This document shows, piece after piece, positions 16,769 through 26,910 of a stretch of 64,000 bases of DNA. A model generated the notes under the pieces. It made no database searches. It was not told the origin of the DNA and saw only the letters and a program-made list of their open reading frames with translations. A program made the translations under genes and the position numbers. Origin of the DNA: Desulfarculus sp. GTDB taxonomy: Bacteria > Desulfobacterota > Desulfarculia > Desulfarculales > Desulfarculaceae. Where the stretch lies: NCBI GenBank assembly GCA_016218705.1, contig JACRDC010000004.1:1-64000 (forward strand), given 5' to 3'. Every line of letters begins with the position of its first letter. Within the stretch, counting starts at the first letter, position 1.

Positions 16769-17452
16769 ATGCGATATTTTCTTGAAAAAAACGCAAAATT
16801 AATCGGCGCTGTGGCCGGTATTGTGGCAGTGTTGTCAGCTTCAACTGCCCTTACATTATATATTATTAACTTTTTCGAAAATCGAAGTGAGCGTGCTTTT
16901 ATAAGTCAACTAAACCAGGAAGCAATGTCGTTGATGCAGGAGATGGTAAGGGAAAAGGGTGGCGTAAAAGAATTTCTAACAATGAAACCCAAGGGCAAGG
17001 TGGACGTTGACCATAAATGGAAATACCTTGAAGAACTGGACGTGATGAGTAATAAAATGATTAGCAAGGCGGAAATGGTATCCTTAAATCAAGTTGATTT
17101 TGGAGCGATCGCGCAGGGAACGCAATATGGTACTTTAACTATTGTTTCTCACCCTAGGTACGGCAATCAAATTACTTTATCCGTTAATGATGGGCTATTT
17201 TTTGCTCCTCCACGCCAAGGCAGGATTATTGCCAAGTTCGACTCTGGACAAGGCAGAGCCATACCAGCTTCTTGGCCTAGTGCTATGGCCCCTAGAACAA
17301 TCAGCATATCAAATTATGATTGGTTCATAGAAAACTTAAAAACTGCTACTAATCTATCCATCGAAGCGCGCGGATTTCAAGATGTTATCCTGACATTCTC
17401 ATTTAACGTTAAAGGTTTTGATCAAAACAAATATAGCGGTGGTAAAATTTAG
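16769..17452 (+). CDS. AT-rich membrane-anchored hypothetical protein
   Basis: The 227-residue protein has one N-terminal membrane segment (about residues 11-36, LIGAVAGIVAVLSASTALTL) and a soluble domain predicted outside or inside by topology only. A helical stretch (43-65) is followed by a mixed beta region with no motif I recognise. Base and codon use are far more AT-rich than the neighbours, which points to horizontal transfer. It has its own promoter and is flanked by copies of a 14-base repeat and by palindromes. Function unknown. Confidence 0.7.
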   Translation: MRYFLEKNAKLIGAVAGIVAVLSASTALTLYIINFFENRSERAFISQLNQEAMSLMQEMVREKGGVKEFLTMKPKGKVDVDHKWKYLEELDVMSNKMISKAEMVSLNQVDFGAIAQGTQYGTLTIVSHPRYGNQITLSVNDGLFFAPPRQGRIIAKFDSGQGRAIPASWPSAMAPRTISISNYDWFIENLKTATNLSIEARGFQDVILTFSFNVKGFDQNKYSGGKI

Positions 17453-17494
17453 ATTATTACGTTTACCTTAATAATTACGTATAAACGCAGCCGG

Positions 17495-17522
17495 CCCGGA
17501 CAACAACTAGTTGTTGTCCGGG
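17495..17522. repeat. 28-bp perfect palindrome
   Basis: The arms read CCCGGACAACAACT and its exact complement, centred on CTAG. It lies 43 bases after the AT-rich orphan and could end its transcript, though no T tract follows. It shares the core GGACAAC...GTTGTCC with the palindrome at 17586-17607. Confidence 0.8.
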
Positions 17523-17534
17523 TGCCGAAGGCAC
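17521..17534 (+). repeat. 14-bp repeat, right copy
   Basis: Identical to 16609-16622 (GGTGCCGAAGGCAC). It overlaps the last two bases of the 28-bp palindrome. Confidence 0.6.
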
Positions 17535-17585
17535 AAGCGGTTTTTTCACCCTTCCCTGACTCTAAAATTTCTTGTCGCTGCGCGC

Positions 17586-17607
17586 CCTGGACAACAAGTT
17601 GTCCAGG
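17586..17607. repeat. 22-bp inverted repeat related to the 28-bp palindrome
   Basis: Ten-base arms CCTGGACAAC and GTTGTCCAGG around AA. It lies about 70 bases past the antitoxin stop on the minus strand and could close the toxin-antitoxin transcript. Confidence 0.7.
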
Positions 17608-17674
17608 CCACCCAAGCCTGCCAGCTTAGGGCCGTAGCGGCTGACGCTACGCCACCCCGCCTTCTTCCCAAAAC

Positions 17675-17968
17675 CTATTGGTGTGCATTGTTAACAAGCC
17701 TAATATCCAATTTCATGCCCAAGGCCTGGGCATACTTCTTCAGTGTTTTAATGGTGGATATGCGGCCGCTCTCCATTCTGGCCACCGCTGATTGGGTGGT
17801 GCCCATGAGCGCGGCTACTTCCTGTTGGGTCAGCTTGGACTTGGTTCTAGCCTTGATAAGAGCCCGCGCCAAGGTAAATTCTTCCTCCAGGGCTTCGTAT
17901 TCCCGCCTGAACCCAGGGTCCTGCATGTCCCGCTGGAATTCTTCCTCAACGCTGATTCGCTTTTTCAT
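17675..17968 (-). CDS. XRE-family antitoxin (HigA-like)
   Basis: The 97-residue protein has an acidic helical N-terminus and a C-terminal helix-turn-helix (SKLTQQEVAALMGTTQSAVARMESGR, about residues 43-70). Antitoxins of this family neutralise the partner toxin and repress the shared promoter. Its start lies inside the end of the toxin gene (23-base overlap), so the two are co-translated. Toxin-first order is typical of HigBA. Confidence 0.85.
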   Translation of the reverse strand: MKKRISVEEEFQRDMQDPGFRREYEALEEEFTLARALIKARTKSKLTQQEVAALMGTTQSAVARMESGRISTIKTLKKYAQALGMKLDIRLVNNAHQ

Positions 17969-18308
17969 TTTCCAGCTCTCTTTGTCTCTGCTTGCAAATG
18001 TCCAATTCGTTTTTGGGTGTCTTCTGCGTCTTCTTGATGAAAACCCTCAGCACCACTATTTTTTTGCCTTTTTGCGTGGCGTACACGGCCCGGGCAATGC
18101 CCGCCTGGCCCCGCAGCCGCATCTCCCATAGTCCTTTGCAATTCTCCAAGGGGCCGATATAGGGCATGCCCACGTTTTCAAGGCCAACGTCTTGGATCAA
18201 TTTGCAAATACTGTGAAAAAAGGCTCGCATGTCGTCGGGCAGGCCGCGGAACTCACGCCTGACCGCCTCGCCGTAGAATTCAATGCTCCATTTACCCGGT
18301 GTCGCCAT
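17946..18308 (-). CDS. RelE/HigB-like toxin (phage Gp49-like family)
   Basis: The 120-residue basic protein matches the Gp49-like/HigB toxin family: KWSIEFYGEAVRREFRGLP at the start, then LWEMRLRGQAGIARAVYATQKGKKIVVLRVFIKKTQKTP. Family members cleave mRNA on the ribosome. The last 25 residues are charged and overlap the antitoxin start. A palindrome at 18317-18334, directly upstream of the start, is a likely autoregulation site. Confidence 0.85.
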   Translation of the reverse strand: MATPGKWSIEFYGEAVRREFRGLPDDMRAFFHSICKLIQDVGLENVGMPYIGPLENCKGLWEMRLRGQAGIARAVYATQKGKKIVVLRVFIKKTQKTPKNELDICKQRQRELENEKANQR

Positions 18309-18316
18309 GCTCTCAA

Positions 18317-18334
18317 TATAGCAATGCTGCTATA
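18317..18334. promoter_or_regulatory. Putative operator of the toxin-antitoxin operon
   Basis: TATAGCAATGCTGCTATA has perfect seven-base arms around ATGC and ends eight bases before the toxin start. Its AT-rich arms can also serve as a -10 element on the minus strand. Autorepression by the antitoxin is inferred from the family. Confidence 0.5.
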
Positions 18335-18508
18335 ATTTGCAAGCGATTTACCCGCCGGCCCCCGCCATCGCCACACCCCCGCCCGACCCGTCTCCGCCTG
18401 CCGCGGCTCGCGGCCCTTGCGCGTGGCCGCGCCTGATGCTAGCATGTCTACTTCCCGAAACCGCCGCGCAAGCGGCATGATTCGCTAGCTATTCCACGGG
18501 GGAGGAGC

Positions 18509-19407
<899 letters not shown>

Positions 19408-19408
<1 letters not shown>

Positions 19409-21486
19409 TGGCGGAGCTACTGTTTGAGATAGGCAGCGAGGAGATGCCGGCCCGCTTCGTGGCGCCGGCCATGGCCGCTTTGCAAGAGATGGCCGGCCAG
19501 GAGCTTACCCGCCAGGGACTGGCCTTCGAGGGTCTGGAGACCTTCGGCACTCCCCGGCGCCTGGCCCTGGTGGTGAGGGGCTTGGCCCCGCGCCAGGCCG
19601 ACCGCCAGGAGGTGGCCCTGGGGCCGCCGGTCAAGGCCGCCTACGACGCCTCGGGCCAGGCCAGCAAGGCGGCCCTGGGTTTCGCCAAGGGCCAGGGCAT
19701 CGAGGTGGGGCAACTGGAGCACATCGAGACCGACAAGGGCCCCCGCCTGGGCTTCACCCGCCACATACCGGGGCGGGCCGCCGGCGAGGTCTTGAGCGAA
19801 CTGCTGCCCCGCCTGGTCACGGCCATCCCCTTTCCCAAGACCATGCGCTGGGGCGGCTACAAGCTGCGCTACGCCCGGCCCATCCACTGGCTGCTGGCCC
19901 TCTTGGACGGCCAGGTGGTGCCCTTTGAGTTGACGGACATAGCCAGCGGCAACCTGACCTATGGCCACCGCTTCCACGCGCCCGGGGCCATGCAGGTCAA
20001 GGACGCCGCCGACTATCTGCAAAAGCTGGCCGGGGGCCAGGTCATGGCCCAGCGCGAGCAGCGCAAGCTCCTGGTCATCCAGGAGGTGGAGGCCGCGGCC
20101 TCCCAGGCGGGCGGGCGGCTCTTGCCCGACCCGGGGCTCATCGAGGAGGTCACCGACCTGGTGGAGCTGCCCGTGGCCTGCTGCGGCAGCTTTGACCGCG
20201 AGTTCCTGGAGGTGCCCCGGGCGGTCATCATCAACGCCATGCGCTCCCACCAGCGCTACTTCGCCCTGGAGGACGCGGCTGGCAACCTGCTGCCGGCCTT
20301 CGTGGCGGTCAACAACACCAAGGCTATTGCCCCGGCGGTGGTGACCCAGGGGCACCAGCGGGTCTTGCGCGCCCGCCTCTCCGATGCCCGCTTCTTCTTG
20401 CACGAGGACATGAAGCGCCCGCTCATCAGCCGCCTGGAGGACCTCAAGCAGGTCACCTACCACGCCAAGCTGGGCACCAGCCTGGACAAGGTGGAGCGCT
20501 GCGCCAACCTGGCGGTGTGGCTGGCCGAGAAGCTCTTGCCCGGCGAGGTGGAGAAGGTGCGCCGGGCGGCCCAGTTGGCCAAGTGCGACCTGGTGACCCA
20601 GATGGTGGGCGAGTTCCCGGACCTGCAAGGCCAGGTGGGCATGGACTATGCCCAGCGCAACGGCGAGGACCAGGGCGTGGCCACGGCCATCCTGGAGCAC
20701 TACCTGCCCGCCGGGGCCGGCGGCGAGCTGCCCGCCGGGCTCATCGGCACCATGGTGGGCATCGCCGACCGCCTGGACACCATCTGCGGCCTGTTCGGCG
20801 TGGGCCAGACGCCCACCGGCGCGGCCGATCCCTATGCCCTGCGCCGGGCGGCCATCGCCATCATCCGCCTGGTCATCGAGAAGGGGCTCAAGCTCTCCCT
20901 GGGAGCATGCCTGGAGCAGGCCCTGGTGGGGCTGGGCACCTGGCTGGCCCGGCCAGCCGGCGAGGTCAAGGCCGAGGTCACGGAGTTCTTCGCCACCCGC
21001 CTGGCCGGCATGCTGGCCGAGCAGGGGGTGCCCACCGACGTGGCCGAGGCGGTCTTGGCCGCCGGCCTGGATGACCTGGGCGCCACCCAGGCCCGGGCCC
21101 TGGCCCTGGCCGAGATGAAGAAGTCTGAAGATTTCGCGGCCTTGGCGGCGGGCTTAAAGCGGGTTATGAACATCCTGCGCAAGGAGGCGGACCAGGTGCC
21201 CGCCACCCCGCCCGACCCGGCCCTGTTCGCCGAGGAGGCCGAGCGCCAGCTCTTCGAGGCCTTCCAGGCCTTGCGCGCCGAGGCCCAGGCCCGCTTCGCG
21301 GCTGGCGAGTATTTGGCCTTTTTGCAGGGGCTCTCGGCCCTCAAGGTACCCATAGACAAGTTCTTCGACGACGTGATGGTCATGGTGGAGGACCAGGCCG
21401 TGAGGGTCAACCGCCTGGCGCTCCTTAACCAGATTGCCAGCGAATTCGGCAAGCTGGCTCAGTTTGCCCATTTGCAGTTGGCCTAG
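19408..21486 (+). CDS. glyS: Glycyl-tRNA synthetase beta subunit
   Basis: The 692-residue subunit binds tRNA-Gly. The family start ELLFEIGSEEMPARF is present, as are the FPKTMRWG and VKVERCANLAVWLAEKL-type central segments and the C-terminal anticodon-binding region. Length fits the family. The ATG shares one base with the glyQ stop, with GGAGG eight bases upstream. Confidence 0.97.
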
Positions 21487-21492
21487 AGACCA

Positions 21493-21519
21493 CCCCGGGC
21501 AAACTGCGTTGGCCCGGGG
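21493..21519. terminator. Hairpin after glyS
   Basis: CCCCGGGC and GCCCGGGG form a perfect eight-base stem with an 11-base loop, starting seven bases after the glyS stop. No T run follows. A second small hairpin (CCTCGG...CCGAGG) lies right behind it. Confidence 0.45.
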
Positions 21520-21604
21520 ACCTCGGAGAATAAGCGCCCCGAGGGGCTGCCCTGGCTAGCTGTCGGCCAGGCCATAGTTGGTGACAACGGCCCGGCTAAA
21601 TGTA

Positions 21605-21643
21605 GTAAGATAGGGGATCGGCGCTGGCCGCCGGTCCCCTTAC
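21605..21643. repeat. Long imperfect hairpin in the glyS-smc gap
   Basis: GTAAG..GGGGA.CGGCG pairs with CGCCG.TCCCCTTAC. It is followed by ATTTTGC, so it may be a second terminator. The remaining 21644-21884 holds no gene I can support. Confidence 0.45.
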
Positions 21644-21884
21644 ATTTTGCTGGCCCGGCCTTCCGCCTGCTCCCGGGAGGCTTGCCGATGATAGAGTATT
21701 AATAACGCTTGGTTATGCCACGGGAGGGCCATGGCCGTCCTTGGAGCGGACAGCGGGTGCCAACGGGCCTGGGCGGGCGGTTGGGCGGGGTTGGCGGGCC
21801 GGGCGCGGCTAAGCAGTGGTAATCGTTGGAACACCATATCTAGTTACCGATTTTGTGCCCACCAACCAAATGTAGTGTTCAGCC

Positions 21885-21913
21885 TTGACTTGAGCCCGAG
21901 GTTTTGCTATCTA
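21885..21913 (+). promoter_or_regulatory. Promoter candidate of smc
   Basis: TTGACT and TATCTA lie 17 bases apart, and the -10 element ends 26 bases before the smc start codon at 21940. Confidence 0.5.
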
Positions 21914-21939
21914 GGGGTGTACCCAAGAGCGGAGTGAGC

Positions 21940-24900
21940 ATGCGGGTTCGCCGGCTGGAGATCAACGGCTTCAAATCCTTTGCCGAGCGCGTCGTGGCCG
22001 ACTTCCCCCAGGGCCTGTGCGCGGTGGTGGGTCCCAATGGCTGCGGCAAGTCCAACGTGGTGGACGCCGTGCGCTGGGTGCTGGGCGAGCAGTCGGCCAA
22101 GGTGCTGCGCGGCCACAGCATGGAAGACGTCATCTTCAACGGCTCCGACAAGCGCAAGGCCACCGGCCTGGCCGAGGTTTCCCTGGTCTTCGATAACACC
22201 GGCAGCCTTACCAACCCTCAGTTCGCCGACCTGCCCGAGATCATGGTCACCCGCCGCCTGTACCGCAACGGCGACAGCGAGTACCTCATCAACAAGGTGG
22301 CCTGCCGCCTCAAGGACATCCAGCAGCTTTTCATGGACACCGGCCTGGGCAACCGCTCCTACGCCATCATCGAGCAGGGCCGGGTGGCGGCCTTCATCGA
22401 GGCCAAGCCCGAGGACCGCCGCCTGTGGGTGGAGGAGGCCGCGGGCATCACCCGCTACAAGAACCAGAAGAAGGTCTCCCTGCGCAAGATGGAGGCGGCC
22501 AAGGAGAACCTGGACCGCCTGCAAGACATCATGCACGAGGTCCATACCCAGATGGAGCGGCTGCGGCGTCAGTCCCAAAAGGCCGTGGTCCACCGCGATC
22601 TGCGAGACCGCATCCGCGAGCTGGACCTCAACCTGTCCAGCCACGACTTCGCCCGCCTGCGGGATGACACCGCCACGGCCCAGGCCGAGGCCGACGCCGT
22701 GGCCGCCCAACTCATGCTGGCCAACCAGGCGGTCACCAACCTGGAGACCGAGCTGGAGGCCGTGCGCGTGCGGCTCCTTAGCGCCGAGGAAGAGATCAGC
22801 CAGGCCGGCACCCGGCGCCTGGAGGCCCAGGGGGCCATCCAGAAGGCCGAGAACGAGCTGACCCTGCTGGGCCGCGAGGCCGAGAACCTAAGGCGCCTCA
22901 AGGAGCGCTACGAGGAGGAGCGGCGCCAGCTTAAGTCCCGCCTGGCCGAGCAGGAGCGCCAACTGGACAAGGCCCGCCGCCTGGCCCAGGAGAGCCAGGA
23001 CAGCCTGGCCGGCAGCCAGGAGGCCGCCCAGAGGGTGAGCGAGGAAGTCCTGGAGCGCCAGGAGGCCCTCACCAATCTGGAGCAGCGGGTGGACGCGGCC
23101 AAGCACGGCCTGGTGGACCATATGTCCGCCATCAGCCAGCAGCGCAATCGCCTGGCCGACATGGAGCGCCAGCAGTCGGAGCTGCAACGCCGCCAGGAGT
23201 CCCTGAGCGGCCGCCGCCAGGCCCTAGAGGATGAACTGTCTCGGGTGGAGGCTGACCGCCAGCAGGCCCAGGAGTCCCTGGACCTGGCGCGGGCCGAGCT
23301 GGAGGAGTCCGAGGCCAGTCTGACCCGGCTGTCCCGCCAGCGCGACGAGTATCAGCAGCGGCTCATCGGCCTGCGCAAGGCCGAGCAGGAAGCCACCCGC
23401 CGCCGCCACGGCCTGGACGCCTCGGTCAAGGCCCTGGGCGACGCCCTGGGCTCCCATGACTGGACCCAGGCGGGGGTGCGCAAGGTCATGGCCGAGGCCA
23501 AATCCGGCAGGCTGCCGGTGACGGTGCTGGGCCTGGTGGCCGAGAAGCTCGCCGTGCGGCCCGGGGCCGAGGCCCTGGTGGAGGCGGCCCTGGGGCCGGA
23601 CCTGCAGGCGGTGATCGTGCCCGACGGGCCTGCCGCCCTGGCGCTCGGCCATTACTTGGCCCAGCAGGACCTGGGGCGCATCCGGGTGGTGGCCCTGCAC
23701 GAGCTCACCGGCCGCCTGGATCATCCGGCGGGTAGCGAGCCCCTGGCCGGGCTGGTCAAGCCCGAGCAGGGATTCGAGGCCCTGGCCGCCCTGTGGATGG
23801 CGGTGGGCCACAGCCCGGACCTGGCCGGGGCCTGGCAGGCCGCCGGCGCCCTGGAGCCCGGCCAGGTGGTGGTCAGCGCCTTGGGCGAGCGCTTGGACCG
23901 TCCCGGCGCCGCCAGCCTGGGCCGCGGCAAGGCCGAGTCGGTGCTCACCCGGCAGAACGAATTGAAGCGCCGCCGCGAGGAACTGGCCGCCGCCGAGGAG
24001 GCCCAGGCCGAGGCGGCCCTGGCCCGCGAAGCCGCCGAGGCCGAGGTGGCCCGCCTGGAGGACGAGCACCGCCAGCGGCGGGGCTCCCACCAGGAGCAGG
24101 AGCGCGACCTGCGCCGCCGCGAGCAGGAGCTTTTCCGTCTGCGCGAGGCCACGGGCGTCAAGGAGCGCCAACTGGAGGGCCTGGAGTACGACGCCGGCGA
24201 GATATGGTCCGAGCTAAACCGTCTGGAGACCGAGGGCGCGCGCCTGGCCGAGGCCCTGGCCGGCCTGGAGGGTAAAAGCGCCGAACTGGAGCAGGGCCTG
24301 GCCGCCGCCCAGATGGGCTTGAGCCAGGGCCGCCAGGACCTGGAGCGCGCCCGCGCCCAGGAGGGCGAGGCCCGGCTGGCCGTGGCCTCCCTGCAAAACG
24401 CCGCCGAGCAGTCTCTCCGAGAGGCCAAGCGCCTGGGCCAGGAGATGGAGGCCGCGAGCGAACGCCTGCTGGCCTTGAGCGCCGACGCGCAAGGCGCGGG
24501 CGACACCCTGGAATCGGTCCTGGCCCGCCGCAAGGCCGAGGAGAACCGCCTGGGCGGGCTCTATGCCGAGATGGACCGTCAGGAGGAGGCCTACCGCCAG
24601 GCCCGCGAGGTCTTGAGCCAGGCCCAGGCCAGGGCCGCCGAGCTGGAATCGCGGCTCAAGCAGGGCCGCCAGGACCAGCGCCGGGTGGAGGCCGAGAGCC
24701 AGGCCCTTAGCCTGCGCCTTAAGGAACTGGACCTGGCCAGCCAGCACCTGTGCGAGCAGGTCATGGAGCGCTGCCGGGTGGAGTTGGCCGCCGAGTACCA
24801 GACCCACCTGCCCCAGGGCCCCTTCCAGCCCGCCCAGGCCAAGGAGCGTCTGGCCAAGCTCAGGCAGCGCCTCATGCGCCTGGGGCCGGTGAACATGGAG

Positions 24901-25494
24901 GCCATCAGCGAGTTCGAGGCCCTGAGCGAGCGCCACCAGTTCCTTACCGAGCAGAAGGCCGATCTGGAGGCCGCCCTGGACGACCTGCGCTCGGCCATCC
25001 GCAAGATCAACAAGACCAGCCGTACCCGCTTCACAGAAACCCTGACCGAGGTGAACCAGCGCCTGGAGGCGGTCTTCCCGGTGCTCTTCGGCGGCGGCCA
25101 GGCCCGCCTGGAGCTGGACCAGGACGTGGACCCCCTGGAGTCGGGCCTGCACCTGATGGTCGAGTTGCCGGGCAAGAAGGTCAAGAACCTGGAGGCGCTC
25201 TCCGGCGGCGAGAAGGCCCTGTCGGCGGTGGCGGTGCTGTTCGCCCTGTTCCTCATCCGCCCGGCGCCCTTTTGCATCCTGGACGAGGTGGACGCGCCCC
25301 TGGACGAGGCCAACGCTGGCCGTTTCCACGATCTGCTCAGGCAACTGTCCGGCCGCTCGCAGATACTCATGGTCACCCACAACCGCCGCACCATGGAGAT
25401 CATGGACCTGTTGTACGGCGTGACCATGGAGGAGCGCGGGGTCAGCAAGATGCTGGCCGTGAACCTGGCCCAGGGCGAGTCCCTGGCCGCTTGA
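21940..25494 (+). CDS. smc: Chromosome segregation ATPase SMC
   Basis: The 1184-residue condensin core organises and segregates the chromosome with ScpAB. The N-terminal head has RRLEINGFKSFAERV and Walker A GPNGCGKSN. Two long coiled coils (about 170-500 and 660-1000) flank a hinge (about 510-650, PVTVLGLVAEKL). The C-terminal head has the signature LSGGEKALSAVAVLFAL, Walker B FCILDEVDAPLDEAN and the D/H-loop MVTHNRRTM. The ATG has GGAG five bases upstream. It is followed by ftsY. Confidence 0.97.
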   Translation: MRVRRLEINGFKSFAERVVADFPQGLCAVVGPNGCGKSNVVDAVRWVLGEQSAKVLRGHSMEDVIFNGSDKRKATGLAEVSLVFDNTGSLTNPQFADLPEIMVTRRLYRNGDSEYLINKVACRLKDIQQLFMDTGLGNRSYAIIEQGRVAAFIEAKPEDRRLWVEEAAGITRYKNQKKVSLRKMEAAKENLDRLQDIMHEVHTQMERLRRQSQKAVVHRDLRDRIRELDLNLSSHDFARLRDDTATAQAEADAVAAQLMLANQAVTNLETELEAVRVRLLSAEEEISQAGTRRLEAQGAIQKAENELTLLGREAENLRRLKERYEEERRQLKSRLAEQERQLDKARRLAQESQDSLAGSQEAAQRVSEEVLERQEALTNLEQRVDAAKHGLVDHMSAISQQRNRLADMERQQSELQRRQESLSGRRQALEDELSRVEADRQQAQESLDLARAELEESEASLTRLSRQRDEYQQRLIGLRKAEQEATRRRHGLDASVKALGDALGSHDWTQAGVRKVMAEAKSGRLPVTVLGLVAEKLAVRPGAEALVEAALGPDLQAVIVPDGPAALALGHYLAQQDLGRIRVVALHELTGRLDHPAGSEPLAGLVKPEQGFEALAALWMAVGHSPDLAGAWQAAGALEPGQVVVSALGERLDRPGAASLGRGKAESVLTRQNELKRRREELAAAEEAQAEAALAREAAEAEVARLEDEHRQRRGSHQEQERDLRRREQELFRLREATGVKERQLEGLEYDAGEIWSELNRLETEGARLAEALAGLEGKSAELEQGLAAAQMGLSQGRQDLERARAQEGEARLAVASLQNAAEQSLREAKRLGQEMEAASERLLALSADAQGAGDTLESVLARRKAEENRLGGLYAEMDRQEEAYRQAREVLSQAQARAAELESRLKQGRQDQRRVEAESQALSLRLKELDLASQHLCEQVMERCRVELAAEYQTHLPQGPFQPAQAKERLAKLRQRLMRLGPVNMEAISEFEALSERHQFLTEQKADLEAALDDLRSAIRKINKTSRTRFTETLTEVNQRLEAVFPVLFGGGQARLELDQDVDPLESGLHLMVELPGKKVKNLEALSGGEKALSAVAVLFALFLIRPAPFCILDEVDAPLDEANAGRFHDLLRQLSGRSQILMVTHNRRTMEIMDLLYGVTMEERGVSKMLAVNLAQGESLAA

Positions 25495-25522
25495 CGCCAG
25501 CTTTTTCGCTCTATACCATGCT

Positions 25523-25555
25523 ACGGACGGGGCGCGGTGAAGGCGCTCCGTCCGT
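25523..25555. repeat. Hairpin between smc and ftsY
   Basis: ACGGACGG.GCGC pairs with GCGC.CCGTCCGT, one mismatched base on each side. There is no T tract. It fills most of the 85-base gap and could attenuate read-through or stabilise the smc mRNA. Confidence 0.45.
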
Positions 25556-25579
25556 CGCCATTTAACCCCCCCGAGGACC

Positions 25580-26758
25580 ATGGGCCTTTTAAATTTCTGG
25601 AAGAAGAAGGACAAGCCCCCCCAGGAAGAGGCCCCGCCTCCGGCTTCTTCCCAGGAGGCCCCGGAGCAGCCCCCGGCCCCGCAGCCGGCCGCCGCCCCCC
25701 AGGAGGCGCCCCTGGCCGGTACCCCGTCCGAGGCCCCAGGGGAGCTTGTGGCCGAGACCGCCCCTTCGCAGCCACAGGAGCTAATCCTGCCCGCGCCCGA
25801 GGCCCCGCCCGAGACCTCGCCAGAAGCCGCGCCCCCGCCCGAGCCCGAGAAGAAGAAGGGCTTCTTGGCCCGCCTGGCCGAGCGCCTGGGCAAGACCCGC
25901 GAGAAGATCAGCGGCTCCATTGACCGCCTGACCCTGGGGCGCAAGATTGACGAAGAGCTCCTGGACGAATTGGAGGAGGTGCTGGTCACCGCCGACCTGG
26001 GGGTCAAGACCAGCCTGGAGCTGATCGAGGGCCTGCGCGGCCAGGTGCGCCGCCAGGAGTTGAGCGACGCCGAGGCCCTCAAGGCCGCCCTGCGCGCCGG
26101 CATGGAGCGGGTGCTGACCAGCGTGGCGCCGGTGCCCAGCCGCCACAACGCCCCCCACGTCATCATGGTGGTGGGGGTCAACGGCGTGGGCAAGACCACC
26201 ACCATCGGCAAGCTGGCCAATTACTTCGGGCAGCAGGGACGCAAGGTGCTTCTGGGGGCCAGCGACACCTTCCGGGCCGCCGCCGCCGAGCAGTTGGAGA
26301 TATGGGCCGAGCGCGTGGGCTGCCCCATCGTGCGCCAGAAGCACGGGGCCGACCCCTCGGCCGTGGCCTATGACGCCGTGGAGGCGGCCCAGAACCGGGG
26401 CCGCGACCTGGTTATCATAGACACCGCCGGCCGCCTGCACACCAAGGTCAACCTCATGGAGGAGCTGAAGAAGATTCACCGCGTGCTGAATAAGCGCCTG
26501 GAGGGCGCGCCCCACGAGGTGCTCCTGGTGCTGGACGCCACCACCGGCCAGAACGCGCTAAGCCAGGCCAAGCTCTTCCACGAGGCCGTGCCGCTTACCG
26601 GCCTGGTGCTGACCAAGCTGGACGGCACCGCCAAGGGCGGGGTGGTGGTGGCCATCGCCGAGGCCATGCGGCTGCCCATCTGCTTCGTGGGCGTGGGCGA
26701 GGGCCTGGAGGATTTAAGGCCCTTTGACCCCCAAGAGTTCGCGGCGGCGATTTTTTAG
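25580..26758 (+). CDS. ftsY: Signal recognition particle receptor FtsY
   Basis: The 392-residue GTPase receives SRP-ribosome complexes at the membrane. The acidic, Pro/Ala/Glu-rich N-terminal A region (about 10-90) precedes the NG domain with G1 GVNGVGKTTT, the insertion box SDTFRAAAAEQL, G3 DTAGR and G4 TKLDGTAKGG. It ends LRPFDPQEFAAAIF, as in the family. GAGGA precedes the ATG. A strong hairpin terminator follows directly. Confidence 0.97.
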   Translation: MGLLNFWKKKDKPPQEEAPPPASSQEAPEQPPAPQPAAAPQEAPLAGTPSEAPGELVAETAPSQPQELILPAPEAPPETSPEAAPPPEPEKKKGFLARLAERLGKTREKISGSIDRLTLGRKIDEELLDELEEVLVTADLGVKTSLELIEGLRGQVRRQELSDAEALKAALRAGMERVLTSVAPVPSRHNAPHVIMVVGVNGVGKTTTIGKLANYFGQQGRKVLLGASDTFRAAAAEQLEIWAERVGCPIVRQKHGADPSAVAYDAVEAAQNRGRDLVIIDTAGRLHTKVNLMEELKKIHRVLNKRLEGAPHEVLLVLDATTGQNALSQAKLFHEAVPLTGLVLTKLDGTAKGGVVVAIAEAMRLPICFVGVGEGLEDLRPFDPQEFAAAIF

Positions 26759-26761
26759 CCA

Positions 26762-26788
26762 CCCCAAAAAAGCTGCGCTTTTTTGGGG
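26762..26788 (+). terminator. Terminator of ftsY, related to an element at 61 kb
   Basis: CCCCAAAAAAGC and GCTTTTTTGGGG form a perfect 12-base stem with loop TGC, three bases after the ftsY stop. The A and T runs let it work on either strand. With its flanks (CCA before, ACCCC after) it closely resembles 61443-61475. Confidence 0.75.
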
Positions 26789-26910
26789 ACCCCCATAAGA
26801 GCGTCCCATGCAAATGGCGTTAGCTCGGGGAGCGCCGCAAGATGGACCCCCAGGGTCTAAGCGCCTGGACATGACGCAAGAGAGGTGTCGCCTTCTTCTT
26901 CATCGGCGGC

